A stretch of 64,000 nucleotides of DNA. It comes from Sternotherus odoratus. Its lineage: Eukaryota; Chordata; Testudines; Kinosternidae. Under the pieces are notes generated by a model. The model searched no databases. It was not told where the DNA came from and worked only from the letters and a program-made list of their open reading frames with translations. Position numbers and translations under genes: made by a program. Positions 22,287 to 33,811 of the stretch are shown one piece after another. The first letter of the stretch is position 1, and each line of letters opens with the position of its first letter. The stretch lies in assembly GCA_032164245.1 (NCBI GenBank), contig JAVMKO010000003.1, forward strand, positions 85,046,390 through 85,110,389. The letters run 5' to 3'.

Positions 22287-24485
22287 CATGAAGCAAGTCT
22301 GGCAGAGCTGTGGAGAAACCTCACATTGACTTTGATCAAGATTTCACTCCTTGTTTCCTGAATTCCAAGTTGGCACCTTAACTTTAAAATTATTGCTACT
22401 TAACAAAGGTGCGAGGCTTAAGTAATTAATGGGCCTCAGCCTACTCCCACTGAAACCAGTGGCAAAACTCTCATTAACTTCAGTGGAAGCAAATATTTGC
22501 AAAGCATTATGAGATCACTGGAAGGCATTATAAGTGCTAATTATTATAGAGGTCTATGTCTCCTCTCCAAATGCAATATTTTAAAAACACCTTAATATAT
22601 GTATGAATGTATAATTTTAAAAGAATTATATTTATATCAAAATGTGGCTTCAAAACTTTACAGATTTTGAATAGTCTGTTTTTAAATAAGCCTGGTGTAG
22701 TGTATTGGTGTACTAATAATTCTTGCTATTAAAATTTGAGAAATAAATAATTCAAATATGCTCCTGAAGCACAAACAGAAGGCTACTTTCAAAAGAGGCA
22801 GAGTCTCCCTGTGGATTCTCCCACTTTCATTCAATGTTTTTGCCCCTGGTTATGTTTGGTATTCCAATTAAAATGATAATGTAATGAAAGCCAGAAGAGT
22901 CTTCCAAGCCACAAACCTACTGCACTACTAACCAGCAAATACCTTTTTATATGAATGCTTCAGACTGAAATTTTTATGCAGTACAAAGAATGTTGGCCAT
23001 AATCCTTATTTCCACATGCTTTATAAACTTTTTAAAATGTGACTAGAATCCTATCTTGAGTGGAAGAATTTGCAATCAGTAACCTGGACAAATATCTACC
23101 AGAAAATAGATTCCTTGGTAAATTCCATACACCTCAAGCAAAAGCTGAGTAAATAGATGAGTTGTGCAGTATGTCCTGAAGGTCAAGAAGCTTTGGCTAA
23201 ATCAAATTGATGGTAGAAATCATTTGCAGAGTTGAAGACCTTCAACTAAAGGCCCCAGAAAACTAAATCTATGCACTTTTAGTAAAGTATGTATCCACTG
23301 ATCTCAGGTGCAGTGACTGTACATGAATAAGGAGATAGCCAGATCAATACCCAGAAATGAGCAGGAAACCAATGCAGAACGCAAAGCTCCCTACAGAGAA
23401 CCCACCCCACTAAGCATGCAGACCCATCACGTTCTGATTCTGATGTAGCTCTCTAACTTCTTTAAAGGGTAGCATTACAATAACACAGTATGGAAATCAA
23501 AAGGGCATGAATAACTGTGGCAAAGTCGATCTTGGAGAAAAATGACAATTATTATATCAAACATAAGATTCCAAGAGCAAGGATGCAGATATGCCCTTAA
23601 ACTACAAACCTAAACAAAGGGCAGGCAAACTTTTTAATGGCAACAAGTTTACTGTGTATTTCCAGCTCTTTTCCAGCATGATGTAACAAATTATCCAAGA
23701 GATAACTGTTGTGCTACAGTAAATGCTTCAATGCATGTATCAAGATTCAAGATTTTGATATGTATTCTCCCTGAAGGAGGCAACGGCCAAGGCAGTTTCT
23801 TTACATTCATTTTCCAGATTCAAAGTCTGTGCATTCTTAGAACAAGAATGTGGGGACAGTTCAATGGTTTTGGTCATCTAGTCTCACCCACAAGCATACA
23901 GACTAATTAATGAAGGCCTGGTCAGTCTTTCATATTTATAAACAAGAATCTTGCATTTGATTGCAAAACAAGAATCTTGCATTTGATTGCAAAACTAGAA
24001 TGTAGCAGAGGATCAATGCTCAAGGAAATTCAGAAGTGTTTTGGAAGTGAATACTTAAAGAAAAACAATCAATCAATCTTCATTGTCTTTGTTGGGTCAC
24101 AGCCTTTGCAGGAGAACTTCAAACCCATTTTATCAGTATAAAGAAGTGTCCATTTTTCAAATTTTCATCTCAGATTCTAATATGAATGATATCCATGTCC
24201 TTTGCTTAAAAATATCCACTCCATTATCAGATGAAAAAGTTAAGTGATTCTGAAAGACAAGAACCAGTAGCTCTTTTTCAAACTTGAACCCACAACGTTT
24301 AACATCTGTTTGTTGAGCAGGATGTAAAAAAATCAAAGGGCAGTAATTTGTTTCAGAATTATCTAGAACCAGCTTAGCTTCTGATGTGCACAAACTAGTT
24401 AATACACACTATTAAAAAAAAAACAGGAATGTATGCAGAACCTAAGTGATCTCTTCACCCAGGTCATGACTCCTTAAGGATCCAC
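22287..24485. other. No gene seen; short duplication
   Basis: AT-rich DNA. A head-to-tail duplication of a unit starting AACAAGAATCTTGCATTTGA occurs at about 23940-23994. The segment at 22440-22520, CCCACTGAAACCAGTGGCAA and neighbouring bases, looks like a widespread old amniote repeat but was not assigned. Confidence 0.4.
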
Positions 24486-24749
24486 GGCTACATCTACATT
24501 TCAACTGGGAGGCGTGATTCCTTCTGCCAATGCTCTAGAATTGATAGAGTAGCCAGCTTGGTCTAACTAAATTGATAGAGGCGGCAGCTTGGTCTAACTG
24601 TCTGAGAACATACCTGTCCACACACCCTGGGCATGTACATAGGCAGCGAGCCCAAACCACCAGCTGTGCTATCCTGGCTATACTGCTGTATTTAGCTATG
24701 CATACACAAGCTGGGAATCACACTTCCCAATTCAAATGTAGACATAGCC
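24486..24749. mobile_element. Harbinger-type MITE
   Basis: GGCTACATCTACATTTCAAC at the left and the reverse-strand GGCTATGTCTACATTTGAAT at the right form inverted ends. GATAGAG and GCAGCTTGGTCTAACT occur twice inside near 24541-24600. No clear target duplication. Confidence 0.65.
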
Positions 24750-26989
24750 TGAGTATGGCCCATAAGCACCTTGTATAGGGCCACTGTTTTTCCTGATCCT
24801 CCTCCTCGGTCAGGAAAGTGGTGTTTGCTGGGCCACCATTAATGCCATTGCAGTGAAATGTGTGCACTGAAGAGCAGCGAGATCAGCACCCTTCTCCAGG
24901 CCTTTCTTCATGTCTAGTAAATGAGAATTCTTAAGTTGCTCAGAAAGCTGCATTTTCACCACAGAAGCACCATCTACTCCTAAAGCACCATAACACCTCA
25001 GAGCAGACAACCCTATGACAGATTTATAGCCCTACGTCCTCCCTGCTCTGAAAAGCTCTCTCACATTTACTTTTTTGATTAATTTCTTCTTCTCACATGT
25101 TAAAAATAAATTCCATATTTTCTAGCTATAATGTCACAAGTGGAAACAGGACAACATAGCAGAGAAACACAACTTCACCCTCACCCAACTGCACTGGAAT
25201 TTTTCTGTGTCTTGGAAATTTTTCTATTAAAGATTTCATAATGATGTAAAGTCTGATGAGAGAAATGTTTTCAGAACTTTGGGGTATTCTTGTAATTCGG
25301 AAAATGGATTGGATATATAAAATCAAATTTTGCTCCCACCCTTCACTCTCTTTTACTTCATCCTACGCCATTCACAACCTTCCATTTTCATCTCTCCCTT
25401 CATCCATCCTGAGACCACTGTAGATCTATTAATACAGGTCAAAATAAAAATTACTCAAATTGACTGGTGACTAATACATAGTGCTTTATAAACATTTTAG
25501 CTCCTTTTAAATAATAATGCATAACCACTTTACATCTTCAGAGCTCTGCATAAACATTACCAAGGTTCACACTGCACTATATGATAGTCAGAGAAGTATT
25601 AGCCTCATTTCTCAGCTCAGGACACAGACACAGAAACTTAGTGACTTGTTCAAAGTGAGAAAGAAGCAAGAGCAATAACTAACCATCAAGGTAAACAAGG
25701 GGATGACAACATAGAGAATACACACACATTCTTTATTGACAATAATTTAAATAGAAAAGGAACCATTTAAGAAATTGAGATAATTTCTTACAAAGTTTCT
25801 ATTGTAATTATCTAAATTTATACCTGCCATAATTATCTGACGTATTTCAATTTAAACCTGAAATGAAAAAAATACCTTTTGACAGTTTTGCCTGATTTCC
25901 ACTCAAGAGTTGTTGTTTTATTTTTCAAACAAACAGAGCTGTATACGGTTTTATCTTCCTTTGAATAATCATTTATTTTTAAATAAGGAAAGCAGCCTTG
26001 AACTGCTCACGTTGGTACTCACCCTATTTAAATGTATTATTAAGATCTACATCTAAGAGAAAGAGGAATTCTTCTTACCAGAAGTGTAATCCCCTACTTT
26101 TTATATCCAGAAACAGATAGGGTTGTTAAGCTACATACCATATTTGATACCAAAAAGGACTAAAGAAAAAAAGAACAAGAAAGAACTTGGTAGCAGATCT
26201 AATTTCACACTCTGGGATTACAACGTAGAGAATACACATGCATTCTTTATTGACAATAGTGCTGTGAAACGCTGAGTAGATTGCCAGCGCTTTCAGGGTT
26301 TAAAAGCTTTAATATTCTGCTTAGTTACTTCACAGCATTCTAAAGTTTAAGGCACACTGGAAAACTGAGCTGCTTTCCACCTAACAATAGAAGGAAAAAA
26401 ATAGGGAAAGGGCCTCATTAAACTCGGGGCGGGGGAGCTTCTGATAGCCTTCCCAGCATTTTACTCAGCTTAAACCTTGTAAAAAACAGAGTAGTTCTGC
26501 TCTTTAAAGGACTGCCTATACAAAGTCTCCTATTGGAAGCCAAGCATCACTAGTGCTGAAATTGCACTGTATGTATATTTAAACAGTATTTTTATTTAAA
26601 GTAATACAAAAAAGACTTCAACCTTAAAAAATACTTTCAAACACAGCTGTGACAGCAAAAAAAATAAGCAAATTGACAGACTATCCTGGTATATTCCCAA
26701 TAGAATTCTCTCTTATACCTGAGTAAGGGTGGTTTCTTTTCCAGGACCTCCAGAAGTGCACTCCTCGCAAAGGCATTCTTCTCAGTCAATGCTAAAGTGG
26801 ATCAGTGCCCCTCTGAAAGAATAATAATGAGGGCAAAGCATCTCCAAGAGCTATGATTTTTTTTCTCCTCCACATGCAGCCAAGCATGACAAAGCAGGAA
26901 TAACCCCGCAGGGGAGGACATCAGTGTTACAGTAGCTAATCCCAACAATTGAAATTCCAGACTAAAAAGTGTGCTTTGAAAATGCAATA
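24750..26989. other. No gene seen; MIR-like trace
   Basis: AT-rich DNA. A stretch at about 25590-25670 with CTCATTTCTCAGCTCAGGAC and AAACTTAGTGACTTGTTCAA resembles a reverse-oriented MIR. TACACATGCATTCTTTATTG at 26232 nearly repeats a stretch at 25720. No gene recognised. Confidence 0.4.
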
Positions 26990-27897
26990 TCTATCTATCT
27001 ATATAAAAGTCAAATGGTGTATGCATGTATGTACGTGCACTTACTCCTTCCACACCGTTTGAGCTAGAGACTTGAAATTTGGTACAGTTATAGGTCTTAG
27101 GGTCCTAATCAGGGTAAGAGTCGGAAAATTTTTCAAATCTCACCTCTGACGCCCCCCAGGGGTGAAATTCTTTAAAGGCCAATCACATCAGCTGGGCAGC
27201 TGCTGTTCTCTGTGACATAGTTATGATGTCATAATACCCCCCTCCAACGGACCCTGCACTCGCTCAGCTCTCTGCCCCCTCCTCACCTCCGACGGACCCA
27301 AGTTGGGTTTGGTCAGAGGGTAAGTGGGGTAGGGGTGTTGGGTTTGGTCAGGGGGTGAGGTGGGGGTGTCGGGTTTGATCGGGGGGGTAAGTGAGCCAGG
27401 GGTGTTGGGTTTGGTCTGGGGGTGGGTGGGAAGGTGTCGGGGTGGGTGAGGTGTTGGTGTTGGGGTTGGTCAGAGGGTGTTGGGTTTGGTGGCGGGGGTT
27501 AGAAGGGGGGTCGGGGTTGGTCGAGGGGTAAGTGAGGTGTGGTATCGGGTTTGTTTGTGGTGGTAGGTAGGGGTGTCAGGTTTGGTTGGGGGGGAAGTGA
27601 GGTGGGTGTGTCAGGTTTGGTCTACGGGGGGCTAGGTGTGGGTGTTGGTCAAGGGGTGTTGGGGTTGGTAGGGGGTGATGTGGGGGTGTTGGGGTTGGGT
27701 GGGGGGGAAATGTGAGTTGGGGTTGGTCGAGGGGTAAGTGAGGTGGGGGTGTCGGGTTTGGTCGGGGGGGGGGGTGAGGTGGGGGTGTCAGGTTTGCTCT
27801 CTGCCCCCTCCCCCCTCCAACAGATCCCGCACTCGCTCAGCTCTCTGCCCCCTCCCCATCTCCGACGGACCCGAGCAACGCCGGGTATTTTTGCTCG
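26990..27897 (+). mobile_element. Non-autonomous Helitron with minisatellite core
   Basis: Begins A|TCTATCTATCTATATAAAAG and ends with a small hairpin, ACCCG(AGCAACGC)CGGGT, then TATTTTTGCTCG|T. TC at the 5' end, a hairpin close to the 3' end, a CTRR-like terminus and insertion between A and T without duplication are Helitron hallmarks. Two relatives lie at 59426-59771 and 60806-61251 and share GTCAAATGGTGTATG and ACTTGAAATTTGGTACAGTT. About 500 bases of GT-rich tandem repeat have expanded inside this copy. No Rep/helicase gene. Confidence 0.75.
27300..27795 (+). repeat. GT-rich minisatellite inside the Helitron
   Basis: Variable units of roughly 35-45 bases built from GGGTTTGGTC, GGGGGTGTCGGG and GGTAAGTGAGGT. 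It is flanked on both sides by copies of CTCGCTCAGCTCTCTGCCCC and CTCC(R)ACGGA, so the array arose within a duplicated segment of the element. The ORFs here are composition artefacts. Confidence 0.8.
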
Positions 27898-28593
27898 TCT
27901 CATCTAAGAGGATAAGACTCCTGTGAGACAAAAGCTTCCATGATTATTAGGTTGTTGGATTTTTTTAAAAAACAAACATGTAGATTTCCCTCTTGATTGT
28001 AATGGAAGTCTTTTCAATTCTAGATACTTAAATTTACATGAAGAAAACAGACTTTTTAATAAACAAATAAAATATTAAAACATCTTTTCGAGATTGACAC
28101 TATCAACTTCCAAAATAACTAAATTTCCAATAATCAATAAACCCTATCCTTGCTCCTTCAAAAGCAGATGCACATGGGCATTTCCCTACAGAATTAATCT
28201 TGGTCCAGTGAAGGAGAGTAACTGGAGGCTACACTCCTGAAGAAGCGGAAATTCATCAGGAGGAAGAGGTGCTAGCTACTCAGTGTGCATGTCTTAATTT
28301 CAGCAGCTATAGGGTTGGCCCTTAGGGTTGAAACTTTTCTAGCTACAACCATGTTTAAAGGCGGGGGGCAAGAGAGAGGGAGGCTAGAGTGAAGGAAGAA
28401 GGGTTGGTTCAAAGTTCTACAATCCAAAATGGACCAATTGCCAAGTAACTGTTTAGGTGAGACAAGCCCTCTATATGTTCATTTGAGTAGCACGATGCAC
28501 AATCCTAGAGAAAGGAACCACAAATGCCTAACTCCGGCACCTCTACTGCACAAGACTCTTCCCATGTCAGAATATTAAATGTTATTTATCTAA

Positions 28594-28847
28594 GGCGATG
28601 TCTACACTACGCAGCTTTTAGCGAAACAACTCTGTTGCTACAGTCATGCTGCTAAAAGCCGTGCAGTGTAGCTGGTGTTTGTCAGCTCTCCTGCTGACAA
28701 AACACTTCCATCCCCAATGAGCAGTGCTTTTTCAGCAGGAGAGTCGCCTGCCAATAAAGCGCTTTTCACAATGGCACTTGTCGTCAGCAAAACTTCTGTC
28801 TTGAAAGACAAACTTTTTGTTGTTCGGTTGCCAGTGTAGACATAGCC
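28594..28847. mobile_element. Harbinger-type MITE
   Basis: Left GGCGATGTCTACACTACGC and right (reverse strand) GGCTATGTCTACACTGG. Internal GCTAAAAGCCGTGCAGTGTA and AGCAGGAGAGTCG are typical of the local MITE families. Flanks TAA and AAA are an imperfect duplication. Confidence 0.7.
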
Positions 28848-29122
28848 AAACTAGAAGATATATCACCAGTAGAAACAATCTGAGACAACCCAGGCCTTTC
28901 TCCCCGACGCTAAAAAGTCCCTTTCAAAAATGTTGTTGCATCTCTAATGTTGCCTGTACCTCTTCTCTTTATTACACATTTCAGCATTCAATTCATTCCC
29001 CATACCTCATTACCAGCCTTAGCCCCAGTATCTGTCTCCTCGCCTACTATCACCACCTATTTTCAAGTTTGTTAACAAATGTCACTGTTGTGTGTAATGA
29101 AATTGATAGATAATAAATGTTT

Positions 29123-29226
29123 ATTATAAATAATATTACTAAACTAAATAATGTTACTAATATTACTAAACTAAATAATGTTACTAAATAATAATAATGT
29201 TACTAAATAATGTTACTAAACTATTA
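29123..29226. repeat. AT-rich tandem repeat, TTACTAAATAATG units
   Basis: Several copies of units such as AATAATGTTACTAA and TATTACTAAACTAA occur in tandem, about 100 bases in total. Confidence 0.8.
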
Positions 29227-29712
29227 CACCTAGTTAAGTTTTTCAAAATTGAAATTGACTATTTTTATATCTGCAAAATAAATGGAATTTGTTTGTGAAA
29301 TTGACAATTTCCCTTTCTTTACCCATTCAACCAACTGTAGAACTGGTCAAAATTTTGAAGTGGGGGATGGAGAGAAGGCTTCAGCATATTTTTGTTTTCT
29401 TGATAATCTCTAATTAATTACCCAACAATTGGGGTGGTAGTGGGTTTTTTTTTAAAACATAAAATCACCTTTTATACCCCACCACCAAATGAAGTTATAT
29501 TATTGTCTACCTAAGAAGATGGCACATGACTTAAATAAAAAGGTAATCTCAACATTCATATTAAAATTATTTAATATATAAATTTGATATCTTTAAATGT
29601 TATGAGTCACTGACATTCCTCCCTCCCCCACTCCCTTCAATCTCTATCTGAGCAAGTAAAAAACCAGATAATGTTGAAAGAATTCTATACATAGATTTGA
29701 AATAGTCCCCCA

Positions 29713-29745
<33 letters not shown>

Positions 29746-30482
29746 TCTACTCTTAGGAACAACTCTGTTGCTCAATGGGAAAGTTTTCCCCTCAACTAGA
29801 ACAGATCAAATTCAGCAAAGCACCCATTGCCAACATTCCATCACTTTGTTCCAAAGCTTCTTCCATTCAATACAGAGCTAATGAAAGCACAATTAATAGC
29901 AGCTCAGTTTCACAGACATAAGAACTCAGTGTCTGGTTATTCTGCAATGTCCCTGGGTGCCCATCAGACAAAGTCAGACTCTCTCAAACTGCACAGACTC
30001 ATGGTTTAGCTGTACTAGGAGGTGGCTGGGGAGCTGGGGATTCATGGAGGCAATTAGTGTTATGTGTATAATGAACTACGTGAAATCTTTACATATTAAC
30101 TCTAGCAATGTTCTGGACATGTAAAATGTCCACAACTATGGAGGTCTTAAGATTATGCTTATGTTCTAATATATTAAAGCTTCCAGGTGGTCAGATACCG
30201 AAATTTGAGAAAATAACGAAAAATCAATTGGGGGAAAAAATACTGTGGTCCTTGATCTACTCAACTTCTAAAATTATAGCTCATACCTCTTAAATTGAAA
30301 AATGCAATAATGTGAACTCATAGTCAGTGATAAGCATTTGGTCCATTAGAAAGATATTAGCTTTTTAGATCCCCATCTCATTATTACAGAAAATAATACA
30401 CTGTGGATGCTGTCTTGACAACTAACAGCTAAAACCTTCTGCATCTCCCAGCTGGAGATAATCTGGTACATTCCAACTGATG
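29227..30482. other. No gene seen; CA microsatellite
   Basis: AT-rich DNA with a (CA)n tract of about 14 units at 29715-29743. No other structure recognised. Confidence 0.5.
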
Positions 30483-30490
30483 TGTCAAGG

Positions 30491-30919
30491 CAGGGGTGGC
30501 AACCTGAGCCTGAGAAGGAGCCAGAATTTACTAATGTACACTGCCAAAGAACCATAGTGACACGTCAGCAGCCTCCCATTAGTCCGCCCCCGCTTGCCTC
30601 CTACCCACCAGCAGCCCCGTAGATCAGCGCCTCCTGCTCTCTCCCCACACCTACTGATCAGCTGTTTCATTGCATGCAGGAGGCTCTGGGGATAAAGGGG
30701 CTTTCAGGACAGGCTCAAGGGAGGAGTCCGGAAGGGGTGGAGTGAGGGCACAGCCTGTGGCAGACCATGGATTGAGCAGTGAGTACCCCCTCCCCACCCA
30801 GCACATTGGAAAATTAACATCAATAGCTCCAGCCCCAGGGTTGGTGCCTATACAAGGAGCCCCATGTTAATTTTTGAAGAGCCGCATGTGGCTCCGGAGC
30901 CACGGGTTGGCCACCCCTG
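30491..30919. mobile_element. hAT element
   Basis: Left CAGGGGTGGCAACCTGAGCC and right (reverse strand) CAGGGGTGGCCAACCCGTGG are inverted ends. TGTCAAGG (30483-30490) and TATCAAGG (30920-30927) are a 7 of 8 duplication. Interior moderately GC-rich, no transposase. Confidence 0.85.
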
Positions 30920-31525
30920 TATCAAGGGGTCAGAATAAAATCACTGCTCATAGCAGGCTTCCTCTCAGTTCTCCTTACTGCTGTTTTGTTGTATGCCTTA
31001 GATCAGGGATCTCAAACTCGAATCACTAGAAGGGCCACACAAGGACTAGTACATTAGCCGAAGGGCTGCATCACTTAGGGCAGGTCCCCACTACGGCTTA
31101 ACATCGACTTTAGTGACGTTAAGTCGACATAAACCTGTACCCGTCCTCACACGGACGCCATTTGCGTCGATTTAAAAGGGCCTTCAAAATCAATTTTTGT
31201 ACTCCTCTCTAACAAGAGGAGTAGCGCTGAAATCGACCTCTCTGGGTTGATTGTGGACTAGTGAGGACGCATGGGAAGTTATTGGCCTGCAGAGGCTGTC
31301 CCACAATGCTCCATTCTGACCGCTCTGGACTGACTCACTGCTCCACTGTGACTGCTCTGGACAGCGCTCTCAACTCGCTGCTCTGGCCAGGTAGACCGGA
31401 AAAGACCCGGGAACATTTGAATACCATTTCCTGTTTGGTCAGCGTGGCCAGCTCACCTGCATAGCTCAGTCGCCATTCAGAAAAATCAGCATCACAAGCC
31501 GCCATGGAGACTTCAGCATCACAAG

Positions 31526-32076
31526 ATGCCATGCAGAGCTCAGCAGAAACAGGAGACCAGCCAGAGGAAAAGAGCTCCAGCATGGTCCAATCGTGAGGTG
31601 TTGGATCTCATCGCTATCTGCGGAGAGGAATCCGTGATGTTGGAACTCCGCAACAACAAACGGAATGCCAACACGTTCACCAGGGTCTCCAAGGCCATGC
31701 TGGAAAGGGGCCACAACAGGGACACCCAACAGTGCTGCGTGAAAATTAAGGCGCTGAGGCAAGCGTTCCAGAAAGCCAAAGAGGCAAACGGACGCTCGGG
31801 GGGCCCACCGCGGACATGCCGGTTCTACAATGAACTGAATCAGATAATGGGGGGTGCCCCCACCACCATCGCACCGGTCTCCGTGGACTCCACCCATGGG
31901 ATAATCATCAGGCCTGAGGATTCGGATGATGATGAAGGTGATGAGAATGGAAACATCACGGAGCAGCAGGAGGCAAGTGGAGAAACCCTGTTAGACAGCC
32001 AGGAGCTGTTTATCACCCTGGAGCCAGTACCCTCACAGCCATCCCAAGCTTCTGCTACCCCAACCGGGTACCTCTG
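31526..32076 (+). CDS. Harbinger Myb/SANT-like DNA-binding protein, exon 1
   Basis: The reading frame starts at ATG 31526 and is open to a splice-donor-like TCTG|GTGAGTG at 32076-32077; without splicing it stops two codons later (184 codons). Residues about 17-110 form a Myb/SANT-like fold: RAPAWSNREVLDLIAICGEE, then RNNKRNANTFTRVSKAMLER, then CCVKIKALRQAFQKAKEANG and CRFYNELNQIMGG, with tryptophan and hydrophobic spacing typical of the family found in vertebrate Harbinger elements. An acidic stretch, EDSDDDEGDE, follows. In known PIF/Harbinger elements this partner carries the transposase to the nucleus and to the transposon ends. The family assignment is strong; its present activity is doubtful. 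Confidence 0.8.
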
Positions 32077-32185
32077 GTGAGTGTGCTTTTTTAAGAGATT
32101 AGATGACTCATGATTTTTAAAGGAAGCATTTATTAATGATTAACTTGCCCTAAGGACTTGGCGTGCATTCATTGCTAGTCCCTTT

Positions 32186-32545
32186 TTACTGAAACAGTTT
32201 GTCAATGTACTCTGGTATTGAGCGTATATCCTCTATGGACATTTCCATGAAACTTTCGAGGAGGTAGCGATGAACCTTCCGCAACAGGTTACTGGGGAGA
32301 GCCGCCTTATATGGTCCCCCGTGATAGGAGACCATCCCACGCCACGAAATTAGTAAATAGTCTGGTATCATTGAGTAGCACAGCATCGCAGAAAATGGAC
32401 CAGGACTTTGTAAACATTCAAGCAACATGCGTTCTCTATCTCTCTGAGAAATTCTAAGGAGAGTGATGTCATTCATGGTTGCCTGTTTCAAACACGGACT
32501 GCAATTAATAGGGAGACAGATGTTCCTAGCTGTAAAGTAACCCAA
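32186..32545 (-). CDS. Antisense ORF within the Harbinger intron, unknown
   Basis: A 119-codon ORF runs antisense to the Myb-like gene, entirely inside its presumed intron. The protein begins MGYFTARNICLPINCSPCLK and ends with SIEDIRSIPEYIDKLFQ. In between are LLRISQRDRERMLLECLQ and YLLISWRGMVSYHGGPYKAA, giving a balanced, protein-like composition with predicted amphipathic helices. I recognise no domain. Canonical PIF/Harbinger elements have two genes, so this could be a third element-encoded protein, a captured host exon, or chance. A poly-purine or coding bias could not be tested. Confidence 0.4.
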   Translation of the reverse strand: MGYFTARNICLPINCSPCLKQATMNDITLLRISQRDRERMLLECLQSPGPFSAMLCYSMIPDYLLISWRGMVSYHGGPYKAALPSNLLRKVHRYLLESFMEMSIEDIRSIPEYIDKLFQ

Positions 32546-33014
32546 ACGTGCCCCTCTCCCCCTCCCCCTCCCAGCCCGTAGCGAGAACAGGCAGGGATTT
32601 TGAGTTTGTCTTCTCGCGGCTGCTTCCCCAGCCAGCCTGTAGCAAGAAATTTTTGGCTTTGTTTTGCAGTTCGCGGTTCACTGGGAGCCACTTGGTGGGG
32701 AGAGGAGGGAGCCACGTGGTGGGGTTACTCTGGAATATCCAAGTGCTGCTGTAAAGAATATGGCTTAGCTTACCGTGGCCGGCTGCATGGTGATTTCAGT
32801 AGCCGTGTTGTGCTGAGGCTGTCTCATGTGTGTGAGATGCTTCTGTGACTTTTGTGTGAGCCATCCAGTCACTTTTAGGTGCGGAATATGACCTTGTACA
32901 GAAATCATATCAGGCCTGTGAATACTGTGGTTCACCGTTAAATAGTACTCCCATTGTGATCCAAGAATGTATCTGTCTCATAACCTTGTACCTTTCTTTC
33001 TTTGTCCACAACAG

Positions 33015-33397
33015 CTGCACATTTATCTCAGAATCCCCCGTCCTGCCCCTCACGCCGTCTATCGCAGATACGAAAGTGTAAAAAGAAAATGTGTGATGAA
33101 CTACTCCAGAACTCTCACGCTGAGGCCGCTCGGCAGAATGAATGGAGGGAAAGATTGCTACAGTCAAGGCAGGAATCAAGAGCTGCAGCAGAAAAGTGCA
33201 AAGAAAAGTGGCAGGAGCGCGAAGAAAGGCGGCAGGAGCGCAAAGAAAGGCGGCAGGAGCGCAAAGAAAGGCGGCAGGAGCGCAAAGAAAGGCGGATGGA
33301 TGCTATGCTCCGGATAATGGAGGACCAAAGCGACATGCCTCCGGTGTCTGGTGGAGCTTCAGCAGGACCAAAGATCGCCTCTACAGTCTCTGTCTAA
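33015..33397 (+). CDS. Harbinger Myb-like protein, probable exon 2 (coiled coil)
   Basis: An acceptor-like TTTCTTTGTCCACAACAG ends at 33014. The frame that follows reads AHLSQNPPSCPSRRL, then a basic RKCKKKMCDELLQNSHAEAA and a long charged helix (QNEWRERLLQSRQESRAAAE and repeats of RQERKER), consistent with the coiled-coil C terminus of this protein family. Joining GT at 32077 to AG at 33014 leaves the frame one base out, so either another splice site is used or this copy has an indel. The natural C-terminal end (STSSSRMSLSKNF) appears in another frame ending at 33534, implying a second slip near 33.3-33.4 kb. The exon boundaries are inferred. Confidence 0.6.
33198..33296 (+). repeat. 21-bp tandem repeat within exon 2
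   Basis: About 4.7 copies of a 21-base unit (GCAAAGAAAGGCGGCAGGAG plus one base) lie in frame, each encoding the heptad-like RQERKER. Later copies are almost identical while the first two differ, indicating recent slippage. Confidence 0.9.
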
Positions 33398-33811
33398 CCA
33401 CCTCCCCAAGTCCCATAGCTTCTCCACCCAAACACGGGGTGAGAACCTCGGGGGGGAAGCTCCGGGGACCGACCCACTCTAACCCACAAGCCAGCACAAG
33501 CAGCAGCAGGATGAGTTTATCTAAAAACTTTTAAAAGCTGCTGTGTCTTGGCCCCCCTCCCCCTCCTCTCCCCCCTCCTCCTCCTCCTCTCCCCGCTCCT
33601 CCACCACTGCGACTGCTGGTTTCCCTCCTCACCCACCCCTTCTGGGCTACCTTGCCAGTGATCCCCTGTATTTGTATTTGTGATGAAGCAATAAAGAAAC
33701 CATGATTTTGAAAACAGTGAATTTATTTCCTCTGCAAGCGTCGGGAGGTAGGAGGGAAAGAGGGTGCAAGGACGGCAGGCTTAGGGCCGAGCAGAGCAAG
33801 GGAGCGGGTTT

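Noticed and set aside
29715..29743. (CA)n microsatellite as possible functional element
   Set aside because: Ordinary dinucleotide repeat, listed within a block only.
33142..33534. 130-codon ORF overlapping exon 2 of the Myb-like gene
   Set aside because: For most of its length it is another frame of the 21-bp repeat. Only its last part resembles the expected C terminus, and is mentioned under exon 2.
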